Shown piece after piece: positions 18,737-29,709 of a stretch of DNA of 64,000 nucleotides (position 1 is its first letter; each line of letters begins with the position of its first letter). Origin of the DNA: Marsupella aquatica (lineage: Eukaryota > Marchantiophyta); assembly GCA_973895155.1 (NCBI GenBank), contig OZ316894.1:496001-560000 (forward strand). The letters run 5' to 3'. Below the pieces are notes generated by a model. That model was not told where the DNA came from. It saw only the letters and a list, made by a program, of their open reading frames with translations, and ran no database searches. A program made the position numbers and the translations under genes.

Positions 18737-19948
18737 AGGTTGCCAGCCTCTCGGAGACCCTCTCTAAGATGGAGTCGTGGGCGTACTTTGGCCAGATGAC
18801 ACCACTTGTGGACCCTGTTAACAGTTTCAAAGGGTTAGCTACAACATACACTGTGTCTCTCAGAGACCCTCTCCGAGATGAAATTAAGGGTATTCCGTTT
18901 CAAAGGAAGGACCCAAATTGGTTCTATCCAACATCCGATGTCAGAGACCCTCTCTGAGATGTTGTGGTGTGGCCCGAACGGCCAGACGGCAAAAATTGTC
19001 AATCGCGTCTTGGGTGGAAAGGGAGGCAAGATTGCAACCCAATCGCTCGGAGACCCTCTCTGAGATGGAGCTGTGTGCCCCAAGTGGCCAGAGAGCAGTT
19101 CTCCCAGATTGCCTATTGGGTCAGAAAGGTCGCCAAATGAGACCCAGCCTCTCGGAGACCCTCTCTGAGATGGAGTCGTGGGCGTACTTTGGCCAGATGA
19201 CACCACTTGTGGACCCTGTTAACAGTTTCAAAGGGTTAGCTACAACATACATTGTGTCTCTCAGAGACCCTCTCCGAGATTAAATTAAGGGTATTCCGTT
19301 TCAAATGAAGGACCCAAATTGGTTCTATCCCACATTCAATGTCAGAGACCCTCGCCAAAATACAAGGATGAACCCAAAAGTGCATGCAAAAACTGACCGT
19401 ACAATACTTTTCAATGTTTTAACAATGTAATTCTGTACGGATCGCGTGTCCGTACAAATCTACCATCTCAAAGAGGCTTGCCGAGTACAAATACTGTTCC
19501 CCAAATGACCCGAGTCCATCTCAGAGACCCCCACCGAGAATAATTTAGGGTGGAAACTAAATGTCAGATACCCTCGCCGAGTAGGATTCTAGGTAAAAGT
19601 CTATGAGAATCCATCTCAGAATCTCGGAGACCCCCGCCAAGAATGACTTGGGATGAAAAGTAAATGACACTCAATGACCAAGGAAGTCCCTAATCCACCA
19701 CAGAGAGGCTCGCCAGATAGCGCGACCGCATGTCAGAGACCCTCGCCGAGTAGGATTCTAGATAAAAGTCTATGAGAATCCATCTCAGAATCTCGGAGAC
19801 CCCTGCCGAGAATGACTTGGGATGAAAAGTAAATGACACTCAACGACCGAGGAAATCCCTAATCCACCACAAAGAGGCTCGCCAGATAGCGCGACCGCAT
19901 GTCAGAGACCCTCGCCGAGTAGGATTCTAGATAAAAGTCTATGAGAAT
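18737..19948. repeat. Nested tandem duplications with GAGACCCTCTCCGAGAT palindromes
   Basis: A block of about 220 bp at 18737-18960 recurs at about 19140-19350 (spacing about 400 bp), including the shared stretch with TTAACAGTTTCAAAGGG. From 19562 a unit of about 169 bp repeats 2.3 times (starts near 19562, 19731 and 19900). Element B1 interrupts the third unit at 19949. Every unit carries the AGAGACCCTCGCCGAGT-type half-palindrome seen elsewhere in the window. No gene is supported here. Confidence 0.75.
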
Positions 19949-22900
19949 TGTGATGCCTAGACAGGAATCACTCGGCCAGTTAAGTGGGTAAAGCAGGAAG
20001 GCACCCTAGGAACACCTTAGTATAGGGACAAAACAAGGAAAATATAAACCATTAGGGGCAACCATGGAACCCGGGCCGAGGCCGGAGGTAAGGACGCTGA
20101 GGGTGAAAACTCGATTAGGGTTAGGGCGCGTTAAGCGTCGGCGGCTAGGAAGGATCAACGGGAAGAAGGATCGGCAGAGGAGAGGGGTAAGGAGCGCTTG
20201 CAGGAGATGGTGGCTCATTTGCGAGCACGAACTAGGCAGACGACTACGGGAGGCCAACTACTGTCAGCTGCTTAGGCAAGCACTCGGGGAGAGAGTAGAT
20301 ACCGACGATCGACCTAAGGAGGGTATGAGCAACGTCAATCAAGCGGCACATTTCTGGGGATGCCTGTTCGAACGGGCAACTGAGTACATCAAGACTTACG
20401 AGGACGAGGAATCAGAAAGGGCAGCTCGAGAACGGTAGGAGCTCGCTCGATTGTGGGAGCTGTAGAAGACGGCTTTCTTAGGAGGCCAACTCATCAAGGA
20501 TGAGTTCCTGTGGACGCCTACTTCCAATCAACTCGACGATCTTCTGTTTTGCAAAGACAGCGTCGTCGGCATCCGAGAGGCCATCAAGAACTGCAACGAC
20601 ATACACTGGGAATTAAAGGGTAGCACGGAAAGGTGGACCCAGGCAACGGTGCTAGGAGAAACCTCCACGGCAGCAGAGATGAAGAGGAAGGGAGCCGTCA
20701 ACGATGAAGCCACCCCGGCAAAAAGAACGAGGTCGGCGGCACCAAAGAAGCCAGCCGAGCAGCAGAGCAGGAGGCAGGGAGAAGCCGAAGAGGAGGAGGT
20801 CGATCCCATCAAGGCCATTCCAACCAGGGATGACACCTGGAAGGGCTGGGCGGCAACCCTACCGGTGGAGGTGCAACTACATTTTGCACGGGAGGAGGAT
20901 GCATGCTTCACGGCCATGCAGACCAAGAAGTACCAAGGCTTCATGGCCGGATCCGGCTTAGAGGCCTTTGTAAGATTACCATGGCTGAAGCCGGAGGTAC
21001 CGGAGTCAGACCTATTAGAATTCGTGGGGTCATGGGAACCCGAGACCAATTGCACGAGGATATATGGGAAGGATTTCTATCTTACTCCCAAGGTAATTGC
21101 CGAAGTGTTTGGCTTGCCGATAGGCAATAAGACCAAAGTTGATACCAGGAAGACCTTGCCTGACAAGGAGTTCCGGTCGTTCCCCGGGCCATCAACGAAG
21201 AATGGCTTCTTCCGGAACACCTGCACCAACCCGCACATAGGAGAGATGATCAACTTCTTGCGGGTGACCATGCATTGTAACTTGCCGAGGGCAGAGATCG
21301 GCAAGGCACAGGTCTATCTGGCAGAAAGGCCAGACCCAAGCCGGGACTACAACGGGTACCTCCTCAACCAATTGAAGAAGATCTTAAAGGAGGAGCAGCA
21401 GGTAATCGGCATGGGGAGCGTGTCGCGGCTTGGCTATCACATGCCGCTGTTGTGCCGGTATGCCAGAGGTCAGACTTTTGCCCCGGTACTTCCCCTGCAT
21501 GTAAGGGCACCCGAGGAAGCTCCAACGCCGAGGCCGTTGGCTGAGAAGCCTCAACCACCTGTTAGCCCTACGATCGAGCAGGTGTTTAGGCCCAGGAAGG
21601 AGGACTTGCCGATGCAGCAACCAGGCATGCAGAGTCTGCTGAAACTACTGGAGAAAGAAAAGAAATTGGCATCAGCAACAACAACGGCAACGGCAACAAT
21701 GCAGGACACTACTACAGAGGTAGGCCTACACCGGCTCACAAGAGAAAACCCCTTTGCTGGAGACAAGGAGAGAATCAGGCCTGAATCCAAGCCAGGTGTT
21801 CGAATGTATGTGGGAATCTCAAGCTCCGAATCTGAGGCAGAATTGCCTGAAGCTCCTACCCACGAAGAGGAGAGGGAGAAGCCGGATGGCCAAGAAGTAG
21901 AGGAGGCAGTGGAGGACTGCAGCCATGATAATTCCAGCTATGGGTCGGACCATCACGTCCCAGGAGTAAGGACCTGTGGCCGGTTTGTCCCCACACTTCC
22001 AAGGGTAGTGCGAGGGGACCCCAACCAGCAGAGTAGCCCTGAGTCTCCCCCACCAGATGTTGCTCCCCCGAGCTTCGACGGCATAAAACAGACGGTGCAG
22101 GAATTTCATGAGCGAATCAAGCAGGAAGAGGAGGCAGCCCTGGCTAAGGAAAAGGATTTACCAGGAGGAGATTGGCCGGAGGATATCAGGCGGCTAGCCA
22201 AAAAAGGAAGCAAACCTCTAGCCACGATTGAAGAGATCCGCAAGATGGCTTGGGAGCAGAGGCCGCGATGGGCGATGCCGATCACTTCTACTTACTCCAC
22301 CTACGCTAAGAATAGAGCCATGGAGTATGGTGAGATGTGTGGGGAACTTGCGCTCGGCATCTTTGGAGAGGAGTTGGAGGTAGGACCCTTTTTCCATAGG
22401 GAGCAGTTGGAGAAGCACCAATTAGAAGAAGCGGTGGCTTTAGAGAGAAGCAAGAAGGACGAGGTCATTCGGCGGCTTAGGAGGATGGAAGCCGAGATTG
22501 AAGATCTAAGGGCGGCCAAGAAAGCCCAAGATGAACTGCGGATTAAACGACATGAGCTGAACATCATGCAGGGGCAGTTGGACACCGCGCAGGCTGATAA
22601 TCAGAATATCAAGGATAGACTGACTCAGACGCAGGGAGAGTTGGCCGACACGATCAAAGAGAGGGAGAAGTGGAAGCAAGAGCTGAAGAATACAGAGGAG
22701 GCCCACATAACAGCCAACAGCCGGGCCATGGCGGAGACCCAAAGAAAGGAATGGGCGTTGAAGGGGGAGCTCGAGAAAATCCGCGGAGCCCTTGAGCAGA
22801 AGGAGGCCGAGTTAGGGAAATCCTATCAAGGGATTATGGCGCTGCAGCAGGAGCTTGCGTCCCTGACGGCCAGCTTCAAGGCCGACCTAAGGGAGAAGGA

Positions 22901-24611
22901 CGAGATGCTCGAACAGACTTACGCCAAGATGAACCAGATGAAGTCTGTCATCATTGTAGAGCTCGACAAGGAGCTAAGAGCAACCCAGGAGGAGAGGACT
23001 ACCTTGAAACAAGAACGGGAGGAAGCCCAGAAGGAACTAGAGGAGGCACGCAAGGACCTGGATGAGACCCAGGAGGAGTTGGAGGAAATCACGAGGAAGA
23101 TGGAGAACCTCCAGCGGCGGGCCGACAACCAAACGGAGCGGCTGAAGAAACAAGCCGCAGTATTTAAGTGCTTGTCTTCATCAGGCCCAACTCCAATTGG
23201 GGCAACCAAGTTACCAGGAGTGGTACTGGCCGAAGAAAAAGCCGCGCCAACTACACCAGTGCCGGAAGTAAGTGGGAAGGGGAAGGGACCAGCTGCCGAA
23301 CCAGAAAAGAAGAAAAAGCGGAAACCTTCAGGGTCAAGGAGTAATCCGACTCCACAAGCCGTGGTGACCAAAAAGGTAGAACCAGCACCATCCTCCGGCA
23401 TGAATACGGCAATAGATCCCGCTATCATCACAGGTGGGGGTGGTGCGGCCCAAGCCGAACTACTCAGTAATGAGGCCGGTATTCCAGATCCGCCTCTTGA
23501 GCAGGCCGGGGAGACCGTAGCCGAGGCTGAGGCCGTAACCGATTCCCAAGCCGACGCCGACGCCGATGGTGGACCCAGTCAGGCCGAGGGAGAATTGACT
23601 CAGTCAAGGGCAGGTAATCTGTCAAGGAATGAGCCTACGGCAGTGGCTGAGGAGGAAGCGTTGGGGGCGTCCATTAAGGATCCACCACCGGTGTCGTGAC
23701 GGTGCAAGGGCGCCGTTCCTTTTAGGGAGGGCGGACGTGGAGGGAGGAGGCGTGAGTGGGCAGGGCGGGCTCGGATCTCCACGTTTAGGATTAGGATCAG
23801 AACCAGGAGCGGCCCTGACACTTAGCTTAGTGGGATTGCGGTCCCACTAGTAGGAGCAACACTTGTGCTCCTGCCTTGCTGTACATAGGTAGATTCGGGC
23901 AAGTAGATTACTATTAGGTAGATTAGGCTTACGATGCAAAGAATGGCGGATCCACTACCAGGATAAGTACCTGGGCAGCGGGGAGCTCAGGGCCTCTTCT
24001 TTAGCAAGTTTTTAGTTTGCACCAGCCGGGCTGGGATCAAGTAGTACGAGAAGCTCTCGGTTAGTCATACAGTGACCCTTGTGTATATTCATGTTTCCTC
24101 ATGCCTAAGAGCTGAATAGAGTTGGCCTCACGGCTTAGTTCGCAGAACTTGTGTATGAGATGTACTGTTTGTATGGCAAGTGCATGGTATGACTCAGTCA
24201 GAATGAGTCATTTTGCTATTTGTGTGTCGCATTAACTTGTGTGAAGAGTGCCCACATCAACCAGAAGGAAGGAAAGTAAGCAGGGGAGTGAGAGTTGGAT
24301 GTGTCGAGCTGAGAGAGGTCTTAGCGGCTTAACCAAGCCTATTGGGGATCATTCCGGCGGCGGAATCCAAACATACCTAACAAGACGGAGGGGAAGACAG
24401 GGGAAGGCCTAGATTAGGCTGGCTACGTATCTCATGACCCGATGAAGGATCTGTCCAGTATATGTGTGTAAAATGTTAATAGTAGTAGTAGAAGGTTAGC
24501 AGCGTCCCATGCCGCTAAGCCGCGGAAACGGCCTCGCCAAGCGCGAAACCTGCGGGAATCGGCTTGAGCTGGGGGGTTTCTTGGGTTTAGGGAGCCATGG
24601 GACGCACCACA
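19949..24611 (+). repeat. Element B1 5' LTR, 4,663 bp
   Basis: Begins TGTGATGCCTAGACAGG and ends GGGACGCACCACA, just before the primer binding site. Only about 115 bp precede the first ATG of the LTR ORF, and about 910 bp of non-coding tail follow it. An AATATAAACC motif lies at 20041-20050, about 20 bp before that ATG, which is too close for a normal leader. Transcription may start elsewhere, or translation may begin at a later Met. The boundaries are confirmed by a solo LTR of the same family with a perfect target duplication at 60957-63054. Confidence 0.93.
20064..23699 (+). pseudogene. LTR-encoded FGLP/coiled-coil protein of element B, B1 5' LTR copy
   Basis: One frame of about 1,211 codons with two TAG stops (20436-20438 and 20463-20465). 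Both are CAG in the B2 copy; the first is also CAG in the B1 3' LTR. After them 1,016 codons are open from 20649. Layout: basic Arg-rich head; acidic linker; globular region (WKGWAATLPVEV; FVRLPWL; LTPKVIAEVFGLPIGN; NGFFRNTC) at about residues 255-470; P/E-rich linker; coiled coil at about 775-1035; KKKKRK basic stretch; acidic Ala/Glu tail with AEAEAV and DADAD. No protease, nuclease or polymerase motif is visible. The plan matches the element A LTR protein. The long coil suggests multimerisation and the basic stretch nuclear or nucleic acid binding, both inferred. Confidence 0.85.
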
Positions 24612-24615
24612 TTTT

Positions 24616-24635
24616 TGGCGCTAGATGGAGGGGGC
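24616..24635 (+). promoter_or_regulatory. Element B1 primer binding site
   Basis: TGGCGCTAGATGGAGGGGGC, four T after the 5' LTR end. It is identical to the element A site, although the LTRs of the two families share no obvious nucleotide similarity. Confidence 0.7.
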
Positions 24636-24680
24636 ATTTCTTAAGCCGTGAGATATGAAGTTAGAACGGAAGCGTAGGTA

Positions 24681-26654
24681 ATGACTGACCTTACACCGAG
24701 GGAAGAAAGAGTGATTCAACGGGAGAGAGCTCGACTGTAGCAGCTCGCCGGGTGGCATGATACACAGCGACTGAGAGGGGCAGAAAGAGCTGGTAGCTCC
24801 GAAACTGGAAGTGGCGTCGAAGAAGACATACCAGAAGAAGAGTCGGTAAGGAGAAGTGAGTCTCCAACCGACATGGGGGAACCAGAGGCACGGCCAGACG
24901 AGAGGCCAGGGACCAGATTGAGCCAGCGGTCACGCATACATTACAAGGCATTTCATGGGAGAGGAGATGAGGATCCGGACGAATGGTTGGATGATTTCGA
25001 GGGAACCGCTGCAGCAAATGGAGAATCGGCCATCAAGATGCAGATTCTTCCCGGCCTGTTCAAGGGTGAGGCTAGGCCTTGGTACAGAGCATTAGATGTG
25101 GAAGATCAAGCCATCTGGGATATCTTCAAAACACTCTTTGTTAAGGAGTTTCGACCCATTGGAACTTCAGAACTAGCAGTGCTGAAGTTGGGACAACTTC
25201 GGTTCAAGGAGAACAAATCCTTCAGGAAGTTCTTGCAACGCTTTCAGAAACTGGTAAGACGTACAAAGACCAATGCATCTGAAGGTATGCAACTTCAATG
25301 GTTGGTGAATGCTTTGCCACAGAAGATGAGTTTTGCAATTAGGAAGGAGAACCCGGAGACCTTAGCCGAAGCAATTAAGGATATTCAATTATACATTAAT
25401 GTAGATATCACAAGCCGGAAGAAACAGCTTAAGTCTGAGAGTTCCTCATCAGAAGAGGGATCACCCCATAAGAAAAAAGATAAGAAGAAGAAACATTCTA
25501 AGAAGTATAGAAGTGATAAGTCAAGCTCGGATAGTGGGAGTAGCAAGAGTGAGTCATCTTCTAGTTCTGAAGAAGAAAAAACTAGGAAAAGGAAGGGCAG
25601 AAGGAGAGGGAAGACGAAAGTCAAGCTGGAGGCTAAGCCACCAGATAACATCGTAGCCCTTACCGAGCAACTTAAGGCTATCATTGCAGAGGTAAAACCG
25701 AAGAAGAAGGTAGTACAGGAGGATAGCTCTGTATGGTGTGCCTTATGTTATAAAACCGGACACCATAAAGATGCGTGTCCTAAGCTTAATACTAATCATG
25801 TTTGGCATGTGGCCGAGATCAGACCATGTCAGGGAGAAGTAGAGTACTTTTTAGGAGATGCCGCTGATAGTGTTTTCGGCATCAGTGAGACTGGAGCACG
25901 AGACCTATCCAACAGACCTGCATCTCTATGGTCAGGGTTAAGGAACAATCCAGGAGAGATGTATCCTCGGATTATTCAGAACCCGTCAGTACCTCCTAGG
26001 CCGAATGTGCAAAGATTTGCGGCGTGCTATAATTGTGGTCAACCTGGCCATTTTGCTAGAGAATGCCCGAATGCACGCAAACAGGGTGATGGACAACCAG
26101 CTCAGCTATGTATGGGATGCCGACAGGAAGGTCATATGCTAGGGCAATGTCCTACTTGGTTGGCAGGCCTGGCCGCAAATCATAAACTTTTGCCGGTCAA
26201 GATCCTACCGCCAGGCACTACCCCCGGAGGAGTTCAAATCAACCACATCGAACTAGGATGGCAAGAGGATGTCGAGGCAGAGTTCGTACCATCTGATGAT
26301 GAGGCCGAAGCCCTATCAACCTTCTCAGAGGAGGATTTAGATCATGATTGCTACCGGGTCTCTACTCGATCTACCAGAAGGAAGGAAAGGTGGGATGGGC
26401 TGGCCAAAAATAAAGGGAAGGTTACGGAGGAAAAGATCGACTCTTCGTCAACATCAACAGAAGGAGAAGGGAGGGCTCCGGCAATACAGGTAAGCCATGA
26501 GCCCACCAGTGAAACCAATCCTTCACAAGATAGCGACTTCAATCGAGATCATCCTAAGTTGTTCTACCCCTCTGTTACGGCTAGTGTTAAGGAACAACTA
26601 AGAGAATTAGAAACCCTGGAGAATACCGAAGCCATTGCCAAGGATGTAAAATGA
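24681..26654 (+). CDS. gag: Element B1 Gag polyprotein (early TAG)
   Basis: The likely start is ATG 24681 (MTDLTPREERVIQ), because the frame then matches the head of element A Gag. It is interrupted by TAG at 24738-24740 (CTG TAG CAG, probably CAG before). The next in-frame ATG is 24873, leaving 593 codons. Capsid-like region: FHGRGDEDPDEWLDDFEG, GEARPWYRALD, SFRKFLQRFQKLVRR. An SSSSEE/KKKKHSKK low-complexity stretch follows, then three CCHC knuckles (CALCYKTGHHKDAC, CYNCGQPGHFAREC, CMGCRQEGHMLGQC). The frame ends at TGA 26652-26654 but continues open in the same frame into protease, so the TGA separates Gag from Pol without a frame change. Confidence 0.9.
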
Positions 26655-26663
26655 GCAAAAGCA

Positions 26664-27674
26664 TTGTTTGCTTCGGAAGACCCAACAGCTGTGGAGACTA
26701 GCGTGGCAAAACTGGCCAAATCCAAGACGGAGACACCACCAGAGGAGAAGCCGATTGTTCCCTATGACCTGGCTAAAGATGTACTAGAATCTAGAGTCTC
26801 GGCAACAGTAGGTCAACTATTGAAAAATAGCCCGTACTTCCGGAAGCAATTAAGGAAGGCTATTCTCGGCAAGCCGAGATTACCCAAGGTAGCAACCAGA
26901 TCCGACGTACTAATGATAGAAGAAGATCAAGGAGCCCTAGCATTACCATTAATGATTCAAGGAGAATTATTACTACGGGTACCCATCGATGGAGGATCAG
27001 GGGTATGTATTATGATTGATTCAACAGCAAAAGGGTGGGGTCTAACACCGGAGATGACTGGAAGAGTGTTGAACATGGCCAATGGATATCAGGTCATTCC
27101 CACGGGAGTGTTAACCGGCATCAAGACAGAGATAGGAGGTATCTTCTTTAGCATTAACTATGTAGTAATGAAGCCGGTAAATCCTACGTCATTCCGGCTA
27201 TTGATTGGTAGGCCATGGCTGTACCTAGCCGAGGTAATAGAAGATTGGGGTAAAAAGCAGTTCACTTTCGGGACCCCCTCTATCACGGTATCCTGGGACA
27301 CTAAGGATGACCGTAGGAAAAGCATAAGGGAAGTAGATGGGTACGACAGTGGACTGGAGTCAGCCGATGAAGTACGTTGGTTAGAATGCCTCACTGACCT
27401 AACCGAAGAAAGTGTCTTTGGACCAGAGGTACCCCCCAGCGGATTATGGCAAGAACCAATGGAAGGTGACTTGGAAGAAGAAGACGAAGAGGTCGAGGAC
27501 TGCTTTACAATAGAATCCACCTTTTTAGTTGCAATTCCGGAGGAAGTAAAGGATGTAGACCAATTGGATGAAACGGCTAAGTGGGGAGCAGTAGCAGGGA
27601 TAGTGGATTTTCTGCAGGCGTTGTGGCAGAGCCGGCAGGGTTCACAACGCCATCGATCATCGGCAAGGAATTAA
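26664..27674 (+). CDS. pol: Element B1 protease region
   Basis: Same frame as gag after the TGA. The retropepsin-like domain has VPIDGGSGVCIM as its active-site loop and LLIGRPWLYLAEV as its closing block. It would cleave the polyprotein. An acidic spacer (EEEDEEVED) follows. The frame ends at 27674 and overlaps the next block by 94 bp in the -1 frame. The identical arrangement in B2 means it predates the divergence of these copies. I see no canonical X-XXY-YYZ slippery heptamer in the overlap. Confidence 0.9.
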   Translation: MFASEDPTAVETSVAKLAKSKTETPPEEKPIVPYDLAKDVLESRVSATVGQLLKNSPYFRKQLRKAILGKPRLPKVATRSDVLMIEEDQGALALPLMIQGELLLRVPIDGGSGVCIMIDSTAKGWGLTPEMTGRVLNMANGYQVIPTGVLTGIKTEIGGIFFSINYVVMKPVNPTSFRLLIGRPWLYLAEVIEDWGKKQFTFGTPSITVSWDTKDDRRKSIREVDGYDSGLESADEVRWLECLTDLTEESVFGPEVPPSGLWQEPMEGDLEEEDEEVEDCFTIESTFLVAIPEEVKDVDQLDETAKWGAVAGIVDFLQALWQSRQGSQRHRSSARN

Positions 27675-29329
27675 ATACCAAGGGATCGGCATACAAGCCG
27701 ATTACGAGGGCAGAACAAATTGAGGCCCTATTAGAAGCCGAGAGAGCACAGCGGCCTGACTCTCAAGAGCAAGAGGTGGATGAGATGGACAGACACAATC
27801 CAGAGCCAAGGCAGGAAGGGGAGCCGACCACCAATTCAAAACCGAATAGACCGGCAAGGGGACAATCTATGGACACCAAGGACGGGACCGACTCGGCTAG
27901 TCCAGCCGAGATTCCAGTTTATGGAGGTATGAGATTAGAGAGACTGGAAGCCGAACTGGACCCGAATTTGAAGAAGCAGATTAATATGATCCAAGCACGG
28001 CAATATCGGAAGCTCGACTTAGGAGAGGGAAGAGAACTGAACTTAGGGAGAAACCTAGCACCTGAGCTCGAGAAAGAGATCAGTGACTTATTGATTGAAT
28101 TTCAGGATGTGTTTGCATGGAGTCACCAAGATCTAAAGGGAGTAGATCCAACACTAGGGGAACATCGAATTGATCTCATGTTAGGAGCCAAATCATTTCG
28201 ACAACCAATTCGAAGGATGAACCCGAAGTATTCCCTGCTGGTCAAAACAGAAATCGACAAACTAGTGGAAGCTGGATTCATCACTCCAGTCCTGCATTCA
28301 GACTGGGTGTCTCCAATTGTGATAGTTCCCAAGAAAGCTGGACCCGATGGTAAACCCAAGATCCGGGTTTGTCAGGATTACAGGAAGCTGAATGAAGCAA
28401 CATTAAAAGACCATTTTCCTTTACCGTTTACTGATATGGTACTAGATATGGTAGCCAGTCATGAACTATATTCATTCATGGATGGATACTCTGGTTATAA
28501 CCAAATCAGGATTCGGCAGGAAGACCAAATCAAGACGGCCTTCATCACGGAATGGGGGATCTATGTCTTCAATCGTATGCCGTTTGGACTCTGCAACGCA
28601 CCAGCTATGTTCCAACGATTAATGGTGAACATTTTTCATGATTACTTGAGAAAGTTCATGGAAATCTTCATTGACGACTTTGCAGTATTCGGGAAGGCAT
28701 CGAAACATGCTAAATACCTCAGGAAAACCTTCATGAGATGTAGAGAGGTGGGTCTCAAGTTACACCCAGATAAATGTTTTTTTGCAGTAACCGAGGGGGT
28801 GCTACTAGGTCACAAGGTATCAAGGAAGGGCATTGAGATTGACAAAGGTAAGCTAGCAGTATGGCTAGATATCATGCAACCTAAGAACATAAAGGATGTA
28901 AGATCCTTCTTGGGATGCATTGGTTACTATCGCCGGTTCATCAAGGATTTTGCCAAGCTAGCTTTACCATTAACCAACATGCTCAAGGCAGGAGCAGACT
29001 TCGAACCCACACCCGAACGAGTCACAGCGGTGGTAGAATTGAAGCAGATGTTAGTAGAGGCCCCAGTCATGATAGCACCGGACTGGAACAAAGATTTTCA
29101 TGTTTTTGTAGATGTCTCGGGCTTCTGTATTGGCTCAGTACTAAGTCAGTTGGATGAGAAAGGAAGGGACCATCCCATATACTTCGCAAGCCGTCAGCTT
29201 GCCGATGCCGAACGGAACTACTCTACCACGGAAAGAGAAGCATTAGGAGTCATTTATTCTTGTAAAAAGTTTAGGCATTATTTACTAGGGTACAAGGTAA
29301 TCTTTCATACTGATCATGAAAGTACCTAG
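27581..29329 (+). CDS. pol: Element B1 reverse transcriptase and RNase H (cut by a 7-bp deletion)
   Basis: Reverse transcriptase landmarks in order: DWVSPIVIVPKKAG, RVCQDYRKLNEA, PLPFTDMVLDM, DGYSGYNQI, MPFGLCNAPAMF and the catalytic FIDDFAVFG, then GHKVSRKGI and the connection LGCIGYYRRFIKDF. RNase H starts at FVDVSGFCIGSVLSQ and runs to FHTDHES, where a 7-bp deletion relative to B2 at about 29320 shifts the frame and produces a stop at 29329. The deletion is flanked by AGT direct repeats, consistent with slippage. Without it the frame would continue as in B2. Confidence 0.92.
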   Translation: MGSSSRDSGFSAGVVAEPAGFTTPSIIGKELNTKGSAYKPITRAEQIEALLEAERAQRPDSQEQEVDEMDRHNPEPRQEGEPTTNSKPNRPARGQSMDTKDGTDSASPAEIPVYGGMRLERLEAELDPNLKKQINMIQARQYRKLDLGEGRELNLGRNLAPELEKEISDLLIEFQDVFAWSHQDLKGVDPTLGEHRIDLMLGAKSFRQPIRRMNPKYSLLVKTEIDKLVEAGFITPVLHSDWVSPIVIVPKKAGPDGKPKIRVCQDYRKLNEATLKDHFPLPFTDMVLDMVASHELYSFMDGYSGYNQIRIRQEDQIKTAFITEWGIYVFNRMPFGLCNAPAMFQRLMVNIFHDYLRKFMEIFIDDFAVFGKASKHAKYLRKTFMRCREVGLKLHPDKCFFAVTEGVLLGHKVSRKGIEIDKGKLAVWLDIMQPKNIKDVRSFLGCIGYYRRFIKDFAKLALPLTNMLKAGADFEPTPERVTAVVELKQMLVEAPVMIAPDWNKDFHVFVDVSGFCIGSVLSQLDEKGRDHPIYFASRQLADAERNYSTTEREALGVIYSCKKFRHYLLGYKVIFHTDHEST

Positions 29330-29709
29330 TCAATAAGCCGGACCTTACAGGCAGAGTAGCAAGATGGATTTTGCTATTACAGGAGTTTGACTATGAGCTG
29401 AGGATCAAGCCGGGAAAGTTACATGCCAATGCCGACTTCTTTTCAAGGATCACAGGTAAACCTGCCACGGATTGCATCGATGATCAATTCCCCGACGAGG
29501 AGCTATTCGTTGTGGAAATAGCTGGTACATGGTACCCTGAGATTTTACAATTTCTCAGCACTTCCAGATTACAGCCAGGATTAAGCCGAGAGCAAGCCGC
29601 AGTCTTTGTGCGGAAGGTCAGACAGTATCAGTGCATTAAAGGCATACTGCACAAGCATGGAATCAACGGCACGATTCAAAGGTGTTTGGAAAAGAGAGAG
29701 GTAAAATGA
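29330..29709 (+). CDS. pol: Element B1 end of RNase H and linker to integrase
   Basis: Resumes from about 29330 in the frame that B2 uses without a break: LLLQEFDYELRIKPGKLHANADFFSR is the end of RNase H, followed by the linker FPDEELFVVE. It stops at TGA 29707-29709 in the context GTA AAA TGA G. The same TGA is in B2. In element A the corresponding codons are sense. Confidence 0.85.

Noticed and set aside
20436-20465. Alternative genetic code with TAG read as Gln, as in some green algae
   Set aside because: TAG also ends ORFs at natural positions (LTR protein of A at 12292, pol of B at 57953-57955, SWIM transposase at 41872-41874), and better copies have CAG. Mutation explains the internal TAGs.
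20528-21055. 175-codon minus-strand frame repeated in every B-type LTR (also 31407, 58523, 61756)
   Set aside because: Antisense shadow of the LTR ORF; Ser/Ala-rich composition follows from the sense codons and it has no motif.
22919-23431. Serine/phenylalanine-rich minus-strand frames opposite the coiled coil
   Set aside because: Antisense of Glu/Lys codons; present only because the sense strand is coding.
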